Assembly: GCA_963920665.1 (NCBI GenBank)
Contig: OY987271.1
Location: forward strand, 5,459,350-5,523,349
Source: Straminergon stramineum
Lineage: Eukaryota > Streptophyta > Bryopsida > Hypnales > Calliergonaceae
Direction: 5' to 3'
Length of the DNA stretch: 64,000 nt
Part shown: one piece after another, positions 10,701 to 23,276 of the stretch
Numbering within the stretch: position 1 is the first letter of the stretch
Layout: every line of letters starts with the position of its first letter
Notes under the pieces: generated by a model
The model's input: only the letters and a program-made list of their open reading frames with translations
Told to the model about the DNA's origin: nothing
Databases searched by the model: none
Program-made: the position numbers and the translations under genes

Positions 10701-13242
10701 TCTAGATCTCTTTGTGCAGTGTTACATTTATGCTGTAATACATCTATTCTTGCAATTGCCAGCAGCTTGCATTGTTCATTTTTGAAGATAACGTACTGTG
10801 CTCTTTGAGACATGGATCTAAAACACCATGGTAAGTTTTCACCTCGAACATGTTATTCCTTGGGTTGAAGCCCGCCGATTAATCAACAGTACGTATGTGT
10901 CACTGATTGAATGCTGGAAAAAGCTTACTGGACAGTACCTTCCAAACGGCACAATGGGACAAAGAACATAGTTTGAGCAGTTGCTGAAAAGATGAAGACC
11001 TTTGCACCAGAAAACACATAAGGCTTGTTAGGTCAGAAATCCTTCAATTACCTCTCCAATTGATAGCAGAATTTCTTCTTAGACAGACCTTAGGCATACA
11101 TAAAATGAGGTACAGTAAGAGGATCTCAGGATCCTCATCATGTGCTTACAGTATGTCGTAATTATTTCTTGACGTTATTTGAAATGAATTTCTAGTTACG
11201 AATTATCGATGCCGAGCGACACATGGGTGGCATGCTCCGACAAATGCTCATTAATTATAAAAGAAAATAGTTTTCGAACTTTTCAAAAGATGAGCGATAT
11301 GCTCAGGACGCCCTGGAATCCAATTCCAAAGATGTTCACCATCAAAGGCAAATTAAAGCCTACAGCTCCCGCAAGAGGATGTGACCCTGGACGAGAAGGA
11401 ATTTATGCTTGCAAGTGGTACTCCTGCTCTGCCTCCTGCCCTCCTCAACATCCAGTGACAAAATCAAATATCCAGAAATAGGACAATAAGAGAAGCCCAA
11501 GGATGTCGTGATGATGACACAAATGCACATTCGAGGTTCTTCTGAAAAGCACTTGGATCAAATGGAGAGGTTACACGCTATGCCGGAAGAATTCGAAGGA
11601 ACTGAGAGGTGAGGAACTAAGTCAACTACAATCAAGCCAGTGTATCCTGCAATTGCTAGAGTCCGTCCTGTTCTGTTGAACACGAGATACTGTATAATTA
11701 TACAGTACCTCACACCAAAGTCGATCTCTGGAATAGTCTTGTTTTGAAAGGCCGCAGAATGCCATAATTCCATAAACTGCCAAGTCGATAAGGTACAGTC
11801 TAATGAAAAGAATTACATCTCGATCGGCCCGCTCAAAACAAAACAATCTACTATCAAATAATACGAAAACAATCCTGTCTGCTGAACGTGGTATGAAAAT
11901 CCTCTGTACAAGAGCAACTTTTTAAGGTAGAATGGAACAGGAAACTATTAGACTAGCTCACCCAAAGGGACGCATTTGATGAGCTTGACGCACTGTCTTC
12001 TTTCACGACACTGAGAATTCCATTTCACCTAAGAATGGTGGGAAGGGATCCGGAGTATCAGCGCACTCTCAAAACATACCTTGTTCACTGATTTGAATAT
12101 GAAAAATACCCTTGGCCATGAAGGCCGATTCTTTGGTGCTTCAAGGATTTCCTCTCACTTTGTGTTCTCGAATTCCTCAAAGCTATCTTCCACGCTAACC
12201 CCCGCTCCAAATACGCATTTTCAAAGTAATGTAATTTTCTTCCCATGCATGTTACGAAGTTCTAATCGAACAAGTTTGCATCACCTGCAACCAATGCAAA
12301 GTTAACCCTTGAAAGGACATTTGAGGCTATGGAAAGGCTGTCTAAACTTGGATTTCAGAATCTCTCTTATACGAGCATCATGTATCTTGTTCAAATGACC
12401 AATCAATGATGAACTTCCGCCCTCCTCAAGGCCATGGGCAAACTCAAAGTCTCTATTCAGGTTTTTTTATCAAACTTCCCAATGCAAAAATTACAAGTTC
12501 AAATTGTGATTCAAAACCCAAGGTTTAGATTGATAGATTCATCTTGTGAATTGTGAATTTAGAGAGAATGATACCAAGGAAGTTCACATATAGTTGAGTA
12601 CTGGAGGAGTTTTCCTGAAGATTCTCTAGAAACCCAGCCCCTCAGCTGAGTCTGTTGTTTATGGGTTAATTTACAATTCTTGACCAACTTTTTTGCTCTG
12701 GTCCTCCTTAACAAACTACCAAAAATTCTAAAAAAAGCAGAGCAATTCTAATATGTAACTGACAATCTGATCAATCGATTCCAAGAGACTGTGTCCCGAG
12801 GATGAAACTCTGCAATGAGTCCACCTCCCTTTCGTTTCACTATATGAATGACTTCAAGGATCTACCAGAAAAGCCTCCAAGAATCAGAATAGGTTACAGC
12901 GTTGTTTCAAAGGGACGAGAGAAAAAAATTCAGTCCATTCAAGAGTCAAGACCATGACTCCAGAAGCTTCAGGAGCAAATTCTAACAACGAACCTCTCCA
13001 CATGAAAACCCAGCAAGATTTGTAATAACGAGGTTTACAGCAGTCTTAGCATGAGGAATTTCATTCAATTAATACGTCTACCACAACACACGAAGTGGTC
13101 AGGAAACTGAAAAGAATTTCATTATCAGAGCCTGGGGGATATTGGATTCACAAGACATACACTGGGCCTCTATGAGAAAGAAGCAAATTGACTGACTCTC
13201 TCCAACAGTCGGTAGCAACGCCAACACATCATCGACTATTTT
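10701..13242. other. Moderate-GC intergenic DNA, no gene recognised
   Basis: Composition resembles the flanks of the neighbouring gene more than the AT-rich repeats, but no open frame exceeds 92 codons and none carries a motif I recognise. Segments near 11209-11481 (plus) and 12840-13230 (plus, with interrupting stops) could be decayed coding sequence. A TTAACCCTTGAAAGGACA motif at 12302 and GGGTTAA at 12662 are 367 bp apart but their inner sequences do not pair convincingly. Confidence 0.35.
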
Positions 13243-13436
13243 GCAAATGGTTTGGTACGGGTTTAGTACTTCGCTCAAAGCTTATGGTCTATTGGGAACA
13301 TTGCAAAAGTGCTGCAAACTAGTTGCAAAAGAACCAATGCATATATATTTATGCCTAAAGTGTTGCAAAAAATATTGCAATCTCAAGTACTTGCAAATAC
13401 ATCGCATAGTGTTGTACTAAACCATTGCAAATTTTT
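13243..13436. mobile_element. Small foldback MITE-like element rich in TTGCAA
   Basis: The left end TTTGCAAATGGTTTGGTAC and the right end (reverse complement of GTACTAAACCATTGCAAA) are inverted, about 190 bp apart. The interior holds several more TTGCAA or TGCAAA motifs. No coding potential. Target duplication not resolved. Confidence 0.45.
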
Positions 13437-14103
13437 TAATAGGTTTGTGACGATCATTGAAAGAACATTACAAAATCTATTGCAATATCAGCCTTCTGTA
13501 ATATGAGTGAGACATGACCTAAGCTAGATTGGTGAGTACATTGACAAAGAGATTAAGAGCTTTGCTGAAAGATTCTGCTTTGGACTTATTTGTAAGCCAG
13601 ACAAAGATTTCAATAACCCCGCAATGCACTTCCTCACACCTATATTTACATCTAAGATACTACGGTCGCATTAGTACATTTTGCTGCAACATCACAGAAT
13701 GCGATCAGTTCATTTCCGATTTTCTAGTATCCAACAGCAAGAGTACAAAATACAAAACTGACATGGCAGTATCTCAACAATCACAATACCGGCAAAAATG
13801 CAATTAGACCAAGCTAAACGTCAGAGCCCTGACCAGAATTTCATCCTCATCAAATTGATCAACGACATATGATTCCCATCCACACTGAACGTAGATCTAA
13901 ATTATTGTTAACGAAATCCCAAACAAAAGAAAAATAGGAGGTTCAACAGTAATTGTTGCACAATCACTGTTGACATAATCTGCAGTTGTGAAGATAAAAA
14001 TGCAAAGAGAACTAATTCAAAAGACTTACTTCACATACAGAAAGACACAAAGTAAAAGTAGATTTGCGTTAGTTGATGTCATAAGAGATATTAGTTGATT
14101 TCT
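13437..14103. other. No recognisable gene
   Basis: Spacer between the foldback element and the next TTAA-family copy. A 92-codon plus-strand open frame at 13529-13807 has no motif. Confidence 0.4.
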
Positions 14104-15019
14104 TATAGATCTAAATGTGACTTAGTTATAGAGATCTCGACAGTACAATCTTGTAGTGTACAAGTTGTAGATGACGAGAATCAAATTTGGAGTCATTTGG
14201 TCACATAGATTGCATCATTGCAAGATTATAATGTTTTAGTGTTGAAAAAGGATACTGAAATTTTCCTAGAACACATAAGGAGGTGAAATTTGATTTCTAG
14301 ACCTACTCAAATGAAAAACTTTCAACAAAAAAGGGATTCAAAACCAGCATACAAGTGCATGGGTAAAAGAAATATCTTATAATCGACTCATTGTGGATAC
14401 AAAATGGCTTTGGAATGTCATATAATAGCAAGAAAAATTGCAAAAATCACATCGAAGCCTAAACCTCCTACTTAAAAGCTTCTCAATCACTCATAACTTC
14501 TTGGATTGATATGAAATTTTAGCCACACAAACTACACTAGTATGTGCAACTTTTCAAAAAAACTTTTTTGCAAATGAACATTGTTTCAAGAAGAAACAAG
14601 TCACCAAAGTTCACCATAATCCAAAAGTATCCAAATTTTCAAGTTCAAATTGCTCCTAAAAATCCAAAATGATTGAGATAAAAATTTCACTCCAATAGCT
14701 CAACTTCAAGAGGAACATAAACCAAATTTTTTTTTATTGAAAACAAACATTGGATGAAGTAGATACAAGTCCCTAAAATTTGTAGCCATCAAATGTAGTT
14801 TGTTGAACTCAAATTGAACCTGGGAACTTTGATTGCCTTCCAAAAACTGAGTACATCTTGGATTCATCTAAAACTTTTACCACACAAACAAAAGAGAGAG
14901 CGCAAATTTTCCAACAAGTTTTATTGATTTGCAACATCATATGCAAAAGTTAAAGCATTTTGAATTGGACTTGAAATTATGTGAGGATGCTTTTCATCCC
15001 CTTTGGTGACGAGGGTTAA
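14104..15019. mobile_element. TTAA-type element family F4, left-truncated copy
   Basis: About 915 bp co-linear with 25120-26005, same orientation, sharing for example CTTAGTTATA, TACAATCTTGTAGTG, GTTGTAGATGACG and GGAGGTGAAATTTGATTTC in order. Its right end GGTGACGAGGGTTAA matches the right end GGTGATGAGGGGTTAA of the nested copy at 25059-27564. The left terminus is not recognisable. It lacks the CACTA insertion of the other copy, so it serves as the empty site for that insertion. Confidence 0.7.
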
Positions 15020-17191
15020 ACCCCTTTTGGTTTTAGAATCCTCTATCTTAATCCTAGAAGACCAAAGCTTGTGACTCCCTCTATCTCAAAATGATCCTCT
15101 AGTTCCCTTTAATTTTATTGCATTAAACCTAATAGTGCACCTTGAAACAAATTTCAAAACTCAAAGTTTCAAGACAATAGGAATGCACCAAATTCAACTT
15201 ACAACTAAAAGCAAGCTCAAAGAAAGTTATTTCTAGCAAAAAATTCCAAACATTTTGTCCAACTGGAAGATCCTTGGAACAAAGGAAATAGCATTTAATC
15301 TATCTCAATTTATTTTTCTTTGTATCCTCCAATTCAATGTTTTCAAGCTATTAGATAGTGAAAATAATGTCTCAAACTGACACCATTGCCTATTTGTCAA
15401 CTTCTATGATTTTTGGACTTTTGTTGCAATTCAAATTATTGCATTTTCTTAATAAACTTAGTACATATATCAATATCCATATCTTCTTGAGGAAAAGATT
15501 ATAGCTTCTTCTAAGGTTTCATTCTTCATCATCTCATAACATTTCACTTAGCATATCACACGCCATCAAAAACAACAAACGTATTTTGTTTGTAATGATT
15601 AGAGTAATATTTCATGTTCATATTTTAGTATTTAGATAACTTCAATAAGGCAATGCATCCTTTGCATTGGTGATTCCAAAAAAAGTGAACAAAAAATTGT
15701 AGCATTTTTCCAATAATTAAAACTTGACCCTTGTTTGCATTGATTAATTTGAAATTTGAAGATCACTTAGACTACTTTGAATATTGAAAAAAATTCAATG
15801 GTATTATTCATCTCTTTTTCACATTTTCTTTTACAAAACACTCCATTTCAATGCAATCACTCCATTGGTCCAAACACTCCACCAAAGCTTGAAAACACCC
15901 ATTTTGTAAACTTAGTTTAAACTTCATAGATGAAATTGGACATTTTCTATAAGTGAATTTCTTCAAATTTATTGGTGATGATTTCAAATTATTAAGATTT
16001 TTGAAGAAAAAGTGAAATTCATTTCTAGTTCATATCTAATTCAAAATTAGTTCAAAGAATCTGATAATTTCTCCGTAAGTATATATTATAGTGTGAACCA
16101 AATCTCCATGTTAAACTACAAATAGGAAATCAAGAGACCATGGTAATAGGTCCAATGTTCAATATGCAATAAAATGTTCTATTTTAGGAATTCTTAAAAA
16201 TTTCAAATTTGAGTAAACTTTAGACTCAAGAAGATTCATTTCCTTGGTTTGGCATAAATTCTCCTAATATCATGTACATCTCTTAAATTGAAATTCAAGA
16301 GCAAGAAGGTAGGAGTTGCCAAAATACACTATCTAATGATACATGTACCCATTCTTGTCACTTTAAGAATTCCTCCCTCATATCCCACAAGTACAATTTT
16401 TCTTTGTAGAATGTACTCCATTGGTACATGAGAATGGAATTGGGTGCAACGGTGGGAATGGGTATGTCTACCTTAAAAAGGCTTTTCTGGTGATCTATGG
16501 CACACAATTCCTTAGTTTCTTTCAAAAAATGCTTAGGATACCCTGTACAAGCCCCTTCTCATGTGTATTATGAGAAGGAGAATCTTTATGTCCCAAATGG
16601 ATGAAAATATGTCATTTTACATCCTTCAGCAAGCCTAATTTTTGTCATCCAAAAGCCACATTTAGACTCCTCTTGCGTTCAAGCGTTAATTGCAATTAAT
16701 TGTCCACAATCCTTTATTACAAGGGCTACACTATAGAGGATCAAATTCAAAGCCATTTAACTCTAGTCCAAATCAACTCCATCGTAAATGTAAGTTATTC
16801 AATGTAGAGGAGGCAATTGAAAGGAATGTAAAAGTACATTGAATAAGTTAATGGCAAAATGTTAAATCCTCCATTCGAACTGGGCCTTGTAGGATAATTT
16901 TGTGGTCTAATTGAGGTAAAAGTAATAAATGCTCCCTATTTTGAGCCTTGTCTAGGGGAAGTTCTAGGCCTCCCCTATCTAACTTGGGGTCTCTAATTGC
17001 AAATATGAATTCAGAATTTACAAAAAGAATAATGTACAAAAAATAATAAAATTCTTGTGTTTTTCCAAGGTAAATCTATCCCTATGGGGCCCAATTCAAA
17101 TGGAGGATTTAACGTCCTCCAAGTTAATGTAACTTCCTCTACTTGAGTGTAAATTCATAATAACCTACCTGAGGTATACTAGAATTAATTT
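15020..17191. other. AT-rich intergenic DNA, no gene seen
   Basis: No open frame over about 65 codons and no repeat structure I could define beyond general low complexity. Confidence 0.45.
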
Positions 17192-17791
17192 TTAACCCCT
17201 AAACGAAGAGGCGGATGGTTTTGTCCCATAAATGATAAAGAATTCTCATGTGTAGGATATAAGTGCAACTATTCATCTTTGGAATTAGGGGTGGAAAGGA
17301 AAGATCTTCTACAATAGCTCAGGGTTGTTCTGTCAAACGCATTTTGGGGTTTGGGTGTCAAGTTGTTCGTCTGACGTCATGTGTCGTATAAGATGAGTAT
17401 CACATACACTAGACAATTCTGTCGCATAAGGCCTTATCTTAGCAGCAGAGATAATTTGAAATCTCCCTTTATTTATGATCCATAATTTAGAATGTAATAA
17501 GTGATTATTAAATTGGGACACTTCAATAAAATGAAACTCAAATATGTCAAGATTGGAAATAGAAAGAGCTTTATTTGAAAGTCAACCTTAAAGTAGAGTT
17601 TATTAGATGGACAAGGGGGTCTACTAGACGTATTGGACGTTGCGTTCGTCGTATTATTTAGTTGTTTAGCTGAACAACCATGCAATAGTTTAATTCCCAA
17701 TCATTATTTTTTATTTTTTTAAAGTAGATGATGTCACACGGTTCCCAAATGGCTAATTTCCATGGTTGCTAGCCCAATGTTCAAGGGTTAA
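17192..17791. mobile_element. TTAA-type MITE, family F2, 600-bp copy
   Basis: Starts TTAACCCCTAAACGAAG and ends TGTTCAAGGGTTAA, with TTAA on both sides. The left 100 bp (TTTTGTCCCATAAATGAT, TTCATCTTTGGAATT) and right 90 bp (AAAGTAGATGATGTCACACG, TAATTTCCATGGTTGCTAG) match the shorter copies at 53147-53377 and 54547-54789. Those copies lack about 370 bp of the centre. No coding potential. Confidence 0.75.
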
Positions 17792-19520
17792 AGATTTCTT
17801 GGATATTGTAATATAGATTTTGTCTACTCAACAAAACCCAGGGAATATAGTATAGGGAGTTAATTCCTAAGGAAAGGTCAATAAGTCTAATATTTGCATC
17901 ACTAAGGTCACTTGCTTTAGTATTATGGATATTTATCTTATCTATTTTACAATTTGTTTCGGGAATTTAACAAAAGAAACCTACACTCTTAATCAAACAG
18001 TCTCACTCCATCTCCCCAATGCTATTTATAATAGACTTTATGTATGCGGTCCTAGTCTTATATAGTATGCTTTTGGCTTGTGTCAAATCCTCTAGTCAAT
18101 TCCTTAGGTTTGATCAATTTGTCTTGACAATGTGTGCACTATCAACGTAATCAAATGTACCAAGATATATATTTGAAATACAATAAACTTTTAGAAAAAT
18201 TATTTGTTACTTCAATTTCTCTTCATTTCCTCTCTTCTAGTCAGTACTATATTAATAGCATGGTTGCTAATTTAGGATGCAAATATCAAATCTTTATTTT
18301 CTATCCATTTGCCCTATATGTAGAGCATGAAAAGATTGGAATTCATTCCTAGTTTAGTCGATTTATTCTTCACGACAACCCCATAGCTTTAGCTTTTTCA
18401 ACAATTCGTCTTTAACTTTATCCAAGCTCCACTTGAATCAATTGGTCAAGACTTTTAGACCATTAACCATACGACTATTAGACTGGTACTCTAGCACCTA
18501 TGACCATGCATTCCCTGACTAGTGGTCGTGATCAATTTGTCACTCAAGACTAGCTACGTGTTTATCGACTTCACTGATAATGGGGCTAGTATTGTAACTC
18601 AGTCAAATAGATTCCAAACTCCTAATTAATATGTTAACTTAACGATGACTGATTATTAGAATTGTCTCAACTGCTCACAGACAACTTGATCTTGCATCGA
18701 ATTTTTCCATTTTTGGAATTGACTTTTTATTCTAAATTGCTCAAGTTAATTCACCTTAATTCTAAACTATTTGACAATTGAATTGTGTTGTCTATTGCAC
18801 AGGTTCAACTTACACAACTTGACACAAATAAATTGACCATTATTGACACTAATTTTCAAGAACAGGATTAATAGATCCACCAAACATACACAGCTCTATC
18901 CGAGCTTACAATACTACTCAGTTAATTTGACAAACACAATTTTCTACTCACAATGAGATAATTTCTCATGCACATACAATTTAACACAAACAAATTGTCA
19001 ATCAGATGTTGTCGCATCGTATATGTGTTCATTATGTGAAAATACAAAATTGTTTGTTAAATTGGAGGTTTTTTTTTCCAAAGTCTCAAGAAACAAATGG
19101 GGTCATATTCCACTTGAACTCTTTTTTTTACCTCCATTTGACAAACATTTGAATTTAGTTCTTTCATTTCTATACTTTCAGATGTTTAATATTTTTGTTT
19201 GTATATTTGAAGTTGTAGAAACAAAAGGTAAAGCTTGTTTTACCTTTCTTTGGTTGTTTCTAATGGATTAGAAGTCCACATAGATGATATGGATAGACTT
19301 ATGGAGGATAGGAAGTGGCCCATGGGTGTATTACGGCCCCATGTGAAATTCTAATGATCAAAATATACTAACTTAGCTATGTAACATGGAAGTTGAGGTG
19401 GCAGATGAGGTAGATGGTCATCTTCTTCTTTGTCCTTGTTTGCTAAATAGAGCCGTGACTTTGGAGAGCCATTGCACATTTCATAGGGGGTTTTTTGCAA
19501 TTAAATTTTGAGAGCTTGTG
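17792..19520. other. AT-rich DNA with quasi-periodic CAATTGA-type text
   Basis: No gene. From about 18410 to 18990 the sequence is a loose succession of short related words (AATTGAC, TTGACTC, CAACTTGACA, CAATTTG) spaced irregularly, like an old degenerate short-period array. The same texture resumes at 20380-20832 and 22906-23220. Confidence 0.45.
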
Positions 19521-20110
19521 CATCTTGTTTTTGTGATTCCGAAAAGCTATCACTCACTAAGTTTAGAGTTAGTATGCAAAAGTTATGAGTTTGAAAGTGA
19601 AGTATTGTGGAGCTACCTTAAGTTTTCAAGAGAGAGAACTTTGATAGACTATGATAGTCGGTCAATATCTTAATTTTGAGTGAAACTTACTGAAGTTGTA
19701 GATACTTCTTTTAGCTTTCTAAAATGTTATGATTTTCTTAGTTTGAAGTTAATATGTAAAAATTATGATCTTGAGAGTGAAGAGGTGAAGAGTTGCCTTT
19801 GGTTTTCAAAAGAGTGAACTTTGGTAGACTATGAAAGTTGGACAGTATCTTAGTTTTGAGTGAAACTTAAAGAAGTCGTAGATACTTCATTTAACTTTCT
19901 AAAATACTATTATTTTTTTAGTTTGAAGTTAGTATATGAAAATTATGAGCTTAGGAGTGAAGGAGTGAAGTATAGGTGAACTTCCTTTGAATTGGGAAGG
20001 ATAAACTTTTACCGACCATAAAAGTCAAACAGTACATTAGTTTTGAATGAATTTTGGAAAGATTGAAGAACTTTTTATTAGTTTTTTAGGGACAAATTAC
20101 ACTCTTAGTT
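19521..20110. repeat. Tandem repeat with exact 180-bp period, about 3 units
   Basis: Matching landmarks recur at exactly 180-base spacing. The GTTAGTATGC, GTTAATATGT and GTTAGTATAT phrases begin at about 19568, 19748 and 19928. TAGACTATGATAGTCGGTC (19646) and TAGACTATGAAAGTTGGAC (19826) correspond, with a diverged third version near 20006. TGAAACTTACTGAAG (19681) and TGAAACTTAAAGAAG (19861) correspond. Units 1 and 2 are closest; unit 3 decays. No open frame. Confidence 0.85.
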
Positions 20111-20832
20111 TGGAGTTGAAAGGCGACTGTGGCATTCATTCTTATTTCGGATACTTCTCTAAGGAGAGTTTATGGAGGATATGAGCTTTTTTCATGATCT
20201 TTTACAAACCTATGATGTATATTGAGACTTCATGATATCTTGTGAGGGATATATAGAGAGGTGATATTTTATTTCTTCATACGACATCATTCGGGGGTTT
20301 ACCATTATGTTTGTGACTTTATAAGACCATGGGATCTTCCATTTTTTTAGCCACATCTAGTTGCAGTTGGAAGCCCCGTGTTTTCCCAAGGCAAGGCCTC
20401 TCTACTTGACAACGTTATTCACATCTGGATCATACATAGTTAATTTATTAATTGCTCACCAAATTTACTGCAACTGGACTAAATCAAATCTCCAATGTTC
20501 ACGCACAATTCTTACATTCAAGGAGACAATACAATTAGTCCATAATATAGACATAAGACTGTAACTAATTTAATCAAGCAATTAGATTTGCAATATTTTA
20601 CTCATAACTTAAAAGTTTAATTTGGCTATTTATCTAATTAACAATAAATTTTATACTTAAGTTTATCCAAGGATACCCTCCTGATAATCTAATAGTCAAT
20701 TTGATCAATTTGATACTCAAAATACTAGACAAGTTGATTCTTAGACTTTACATTGAATTTCATGAATTGCAGTGGCTACCCGCCTAGTAAACACATACAT
20801 ACATTGAATCAGTCAATTAGATTCGCCACCAA
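20111..20832. other. AT-rich DNA, quasi-periodic from about 20380
   Basis: No gene. Similar short-word texture to 18410-18990. It is interrupted at 20832 by the family T element and continues after it at 22906. Confidence 0.4.
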
Positions 20833-22905
20833 GGGTAATTGCAAGAAACACTTGTCCTATTTTTTGTCCCCTTGTCCTTGGATATGTGTTTTTTTGGTAA
20901 TAACTTTTGCATCATAAGTCCATTCGTCTTGAGATTTGGAATGAAGGTACACATAAAAGTTTCACATATTCTATATATTTTGGATTTTTTAAAAATTAAT
21001 TTATTATTTTTAAGGTGCCTCTGATTAGGTATCTACCTTAGCCATTTTGGGGGGTTTGGGTCCAAAGTTGTACCCAAAAATGCGAATTGGAAGCCACAAA
21101 TTGGAGAAGCTGGAGGTATACTTGCATTCCAATGAGAGTCAATGAGTTTTTTTGCAAAAAACCTTTGCATGAGGTGTCTATACAGGGCCAAAGTGACCGT
21201 TGTTCGGGCACATTTTTCGGACAAGAGAAAAAAAATTTGAAGAATTTTTTGGTGCATTGTGAGAGTAGGTTTGTCTACAAAATGGCTTTTTTCTAGGAAT
21301 TTTTTGAATTTTTTTTATTACTAAAAATGAAAAGATCCATAGACCCTTTTCTACTATTTTCTACTCCTAATGGTTTCTATAGTATTCCATAGTAGTCTAT
21401 AGTACTACATAGTACTATATAGTACTGAATCAACGATTAAGATCTACAGGCGCCCGAAATCAACGGTTGAGATTCACAGGCGCAGTCTGACACGCGAAAT
21501 TGATAGTAGTCCATACTACTGCCAGTCCTACGGCTAGAAATCAATTTTTTGTATTGTGGCTCTAGTAACACCTTACAGCTCCAACCAGACTTCAAGAGCC
21601 CTTCACAACTTTCAAGGCTCACCACGCTCCAATACCGGTATCATTTAGGCCCACCTAACTAACACTGCAAATGCCACTCACTCATAGCATTAGTTTCCAT
21701 TTCCAACTCACATTGCTAAATCCCAATGTCTAGGACTTCTAGCACACATTCCACTCGTGACACCTGGCATATCACTTGGTGACATGGGGACGGAACTTCC
21801 ATCTCACAGTGCTAGGAGTCATAGTGGTACTACTCACCACGGTCCTAACCGCCCTTGATTGTCACCCCACTTCATACTAGGCCTTTAGTGTACTTGCAAC
21901 TCTCACATCAACACTAATCAGGACTTACAACTCCGGATACATTACCAAAGGCCTAGCAAGGAGTGCGAATCTAACCAACCAATACCCCAGAACACACACA
22001 CAAGTGTCCCAAGGAGCCTTGAAGCCAGTGGTGAAGTTACATCACCACCCATAAGTCATCAGGACTCACCAAGGCTCCAAGAGGGAGGGAGGAGGGAGAC
22101 TAATCCTTCCTATAGTACTCTCTGTAGTATTCAGTAGACACCCCCCCTTGTGGGTCAAAAGGACTTCCCAAACCCCCTTGGATTTTGGAAGACCACCCGT
22201 TTCCAACCAAAATCCCCAAGTTCTCACTCCGTTTGGACTCCCGAACTTTCAAACGGCGTAACTTTGTTGTCAGCACTTCAAATACCATATGTGAGCCCAT
22301 TTTGGATATCTACGCGACGAGTAGATGCCGATGGACTGCTCACTTGTCCCATTTGGACAAATTCGCACAAAGTTATGGCCCTCCAAAGATTTAGATTCAC
22401 TAGGAGTGGCGTCACGCCTTCACCACGACCCTTCTCTTGGCCATAACTTTTTATTCATGGCTTAGAACCTCGTAATGCTTGTCATTCTATGTTCTTTGTC
22501 TTTGAAGCTTTCCAATGATATGCTACATGTCATGCTTTTTTGAGGGATTCTTTAGGAACCCCTCACACCTAGCCTTTGAGTGTCCTAGAGCCATCGGGAC
22601 ACCCCAACTTTGAACGGCCATAACTTCTAGCCTACTAGTCCAAATCACGCTTTCTTTGAACGGTTAGAAGCATATTCTTAAGAGATTTCCAAACATGTAT
22701 GACATGCCACTATGCCCTTTTTAACCAAGGTGCTATTGCACCCTGTTCGCTTGAGAGTCTCTCATTTCTCCCTTCTTAGCCTATTGCAAGGCTTGGGAAG
22801 TCACCTCCAAGGTCCTCCTTGCTCACTAAGGCATTTTGGGCATCCCAAGGAGATAAGGGCATAACATTTTGAGCCAAAATAGTAAATTATTTCTTGCAAT
22901 CACCC
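20833..22905. mobile_element. Large family T element, copy 3 (about 2.07 kb)
   Basis: The left end GGGTAATTGCAAGAAACACT and the right end (reverse complement GGGTGATTGCAAGAAATAAT) are inverted. The left 800 bp is the reverse-oriented counterpart of copy 1 (3386-4127), including CTTGTCCTATTTTTTGTCCC and the TAGTACTATATAGTACTG block. The right 1.2 kb (21640-22905) is GC-richer and absent from the shorter copies; it has no recognisable transposase motif. The element splits the quasi-periodic AATTGAC-type sequence that flanks it on both sides, so it is a real insertion. Confidence 0.7.
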
Positions 22906-23230
22906 TGAGCCATGCACAAACTTGCAATTTGACTTAATTCACAACTCACAATTAATCTTGTTCAAAATTATACAATGGTTAATTAGTTCACTGCTAATTA
23001 CTCAATAATTAATCAACTAGTCAAGCTGACTCAACTGGAATGAATTGACCCAACAACAATTCGCATACACCCCAACAATACAAGAAGCTTGATTCACAAC
23101 CTCAATTGGACTGAACTTACACAACTGGGATACCTCCCAGCAACTTATACAATCGATTAAACTCAATACACTAAGCTCACTACTCGTGAGGTTGGATTCA
23201 CCAAAGAAATTACCACACAAACAATTTGAA

Positions 23231-23235
<5 letters not shown>
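22906..23235. other. Continuation of quasi-periodic AATTGA-type DNA
   Basis: Right-hand continuation of the 20380-20832 sequence after the family T insertion, with CAATTTGACTTAATTCACAA and ACTCAACTGGAATGAATTGA-type words. No gene. Confidence 0.4.

Positions 23236-23274
<39 letters not shown>
23236..23274. repeat. (TA)n microsatellite
   Basis: About 39 bases of uninterrupted TA dinucleotide repeat, directly visible. Confidence 0.98.

Positions 23275-23276
<2 letters not shown>

Noticed and set aside
12302..12668. Possible further TTAA element (TTAACCCTTGAAAGG to ATGGGTTAA)
   Set aside because: The two ends do not pair beyond TTAACCC, and no second copy is seen in the window.
22150..22446. 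98-codon plus-strand frame in the large family T element
   Set aside because: No motif and an overlapping equally good frame; lies inside a non-coding-looking transposon interior.
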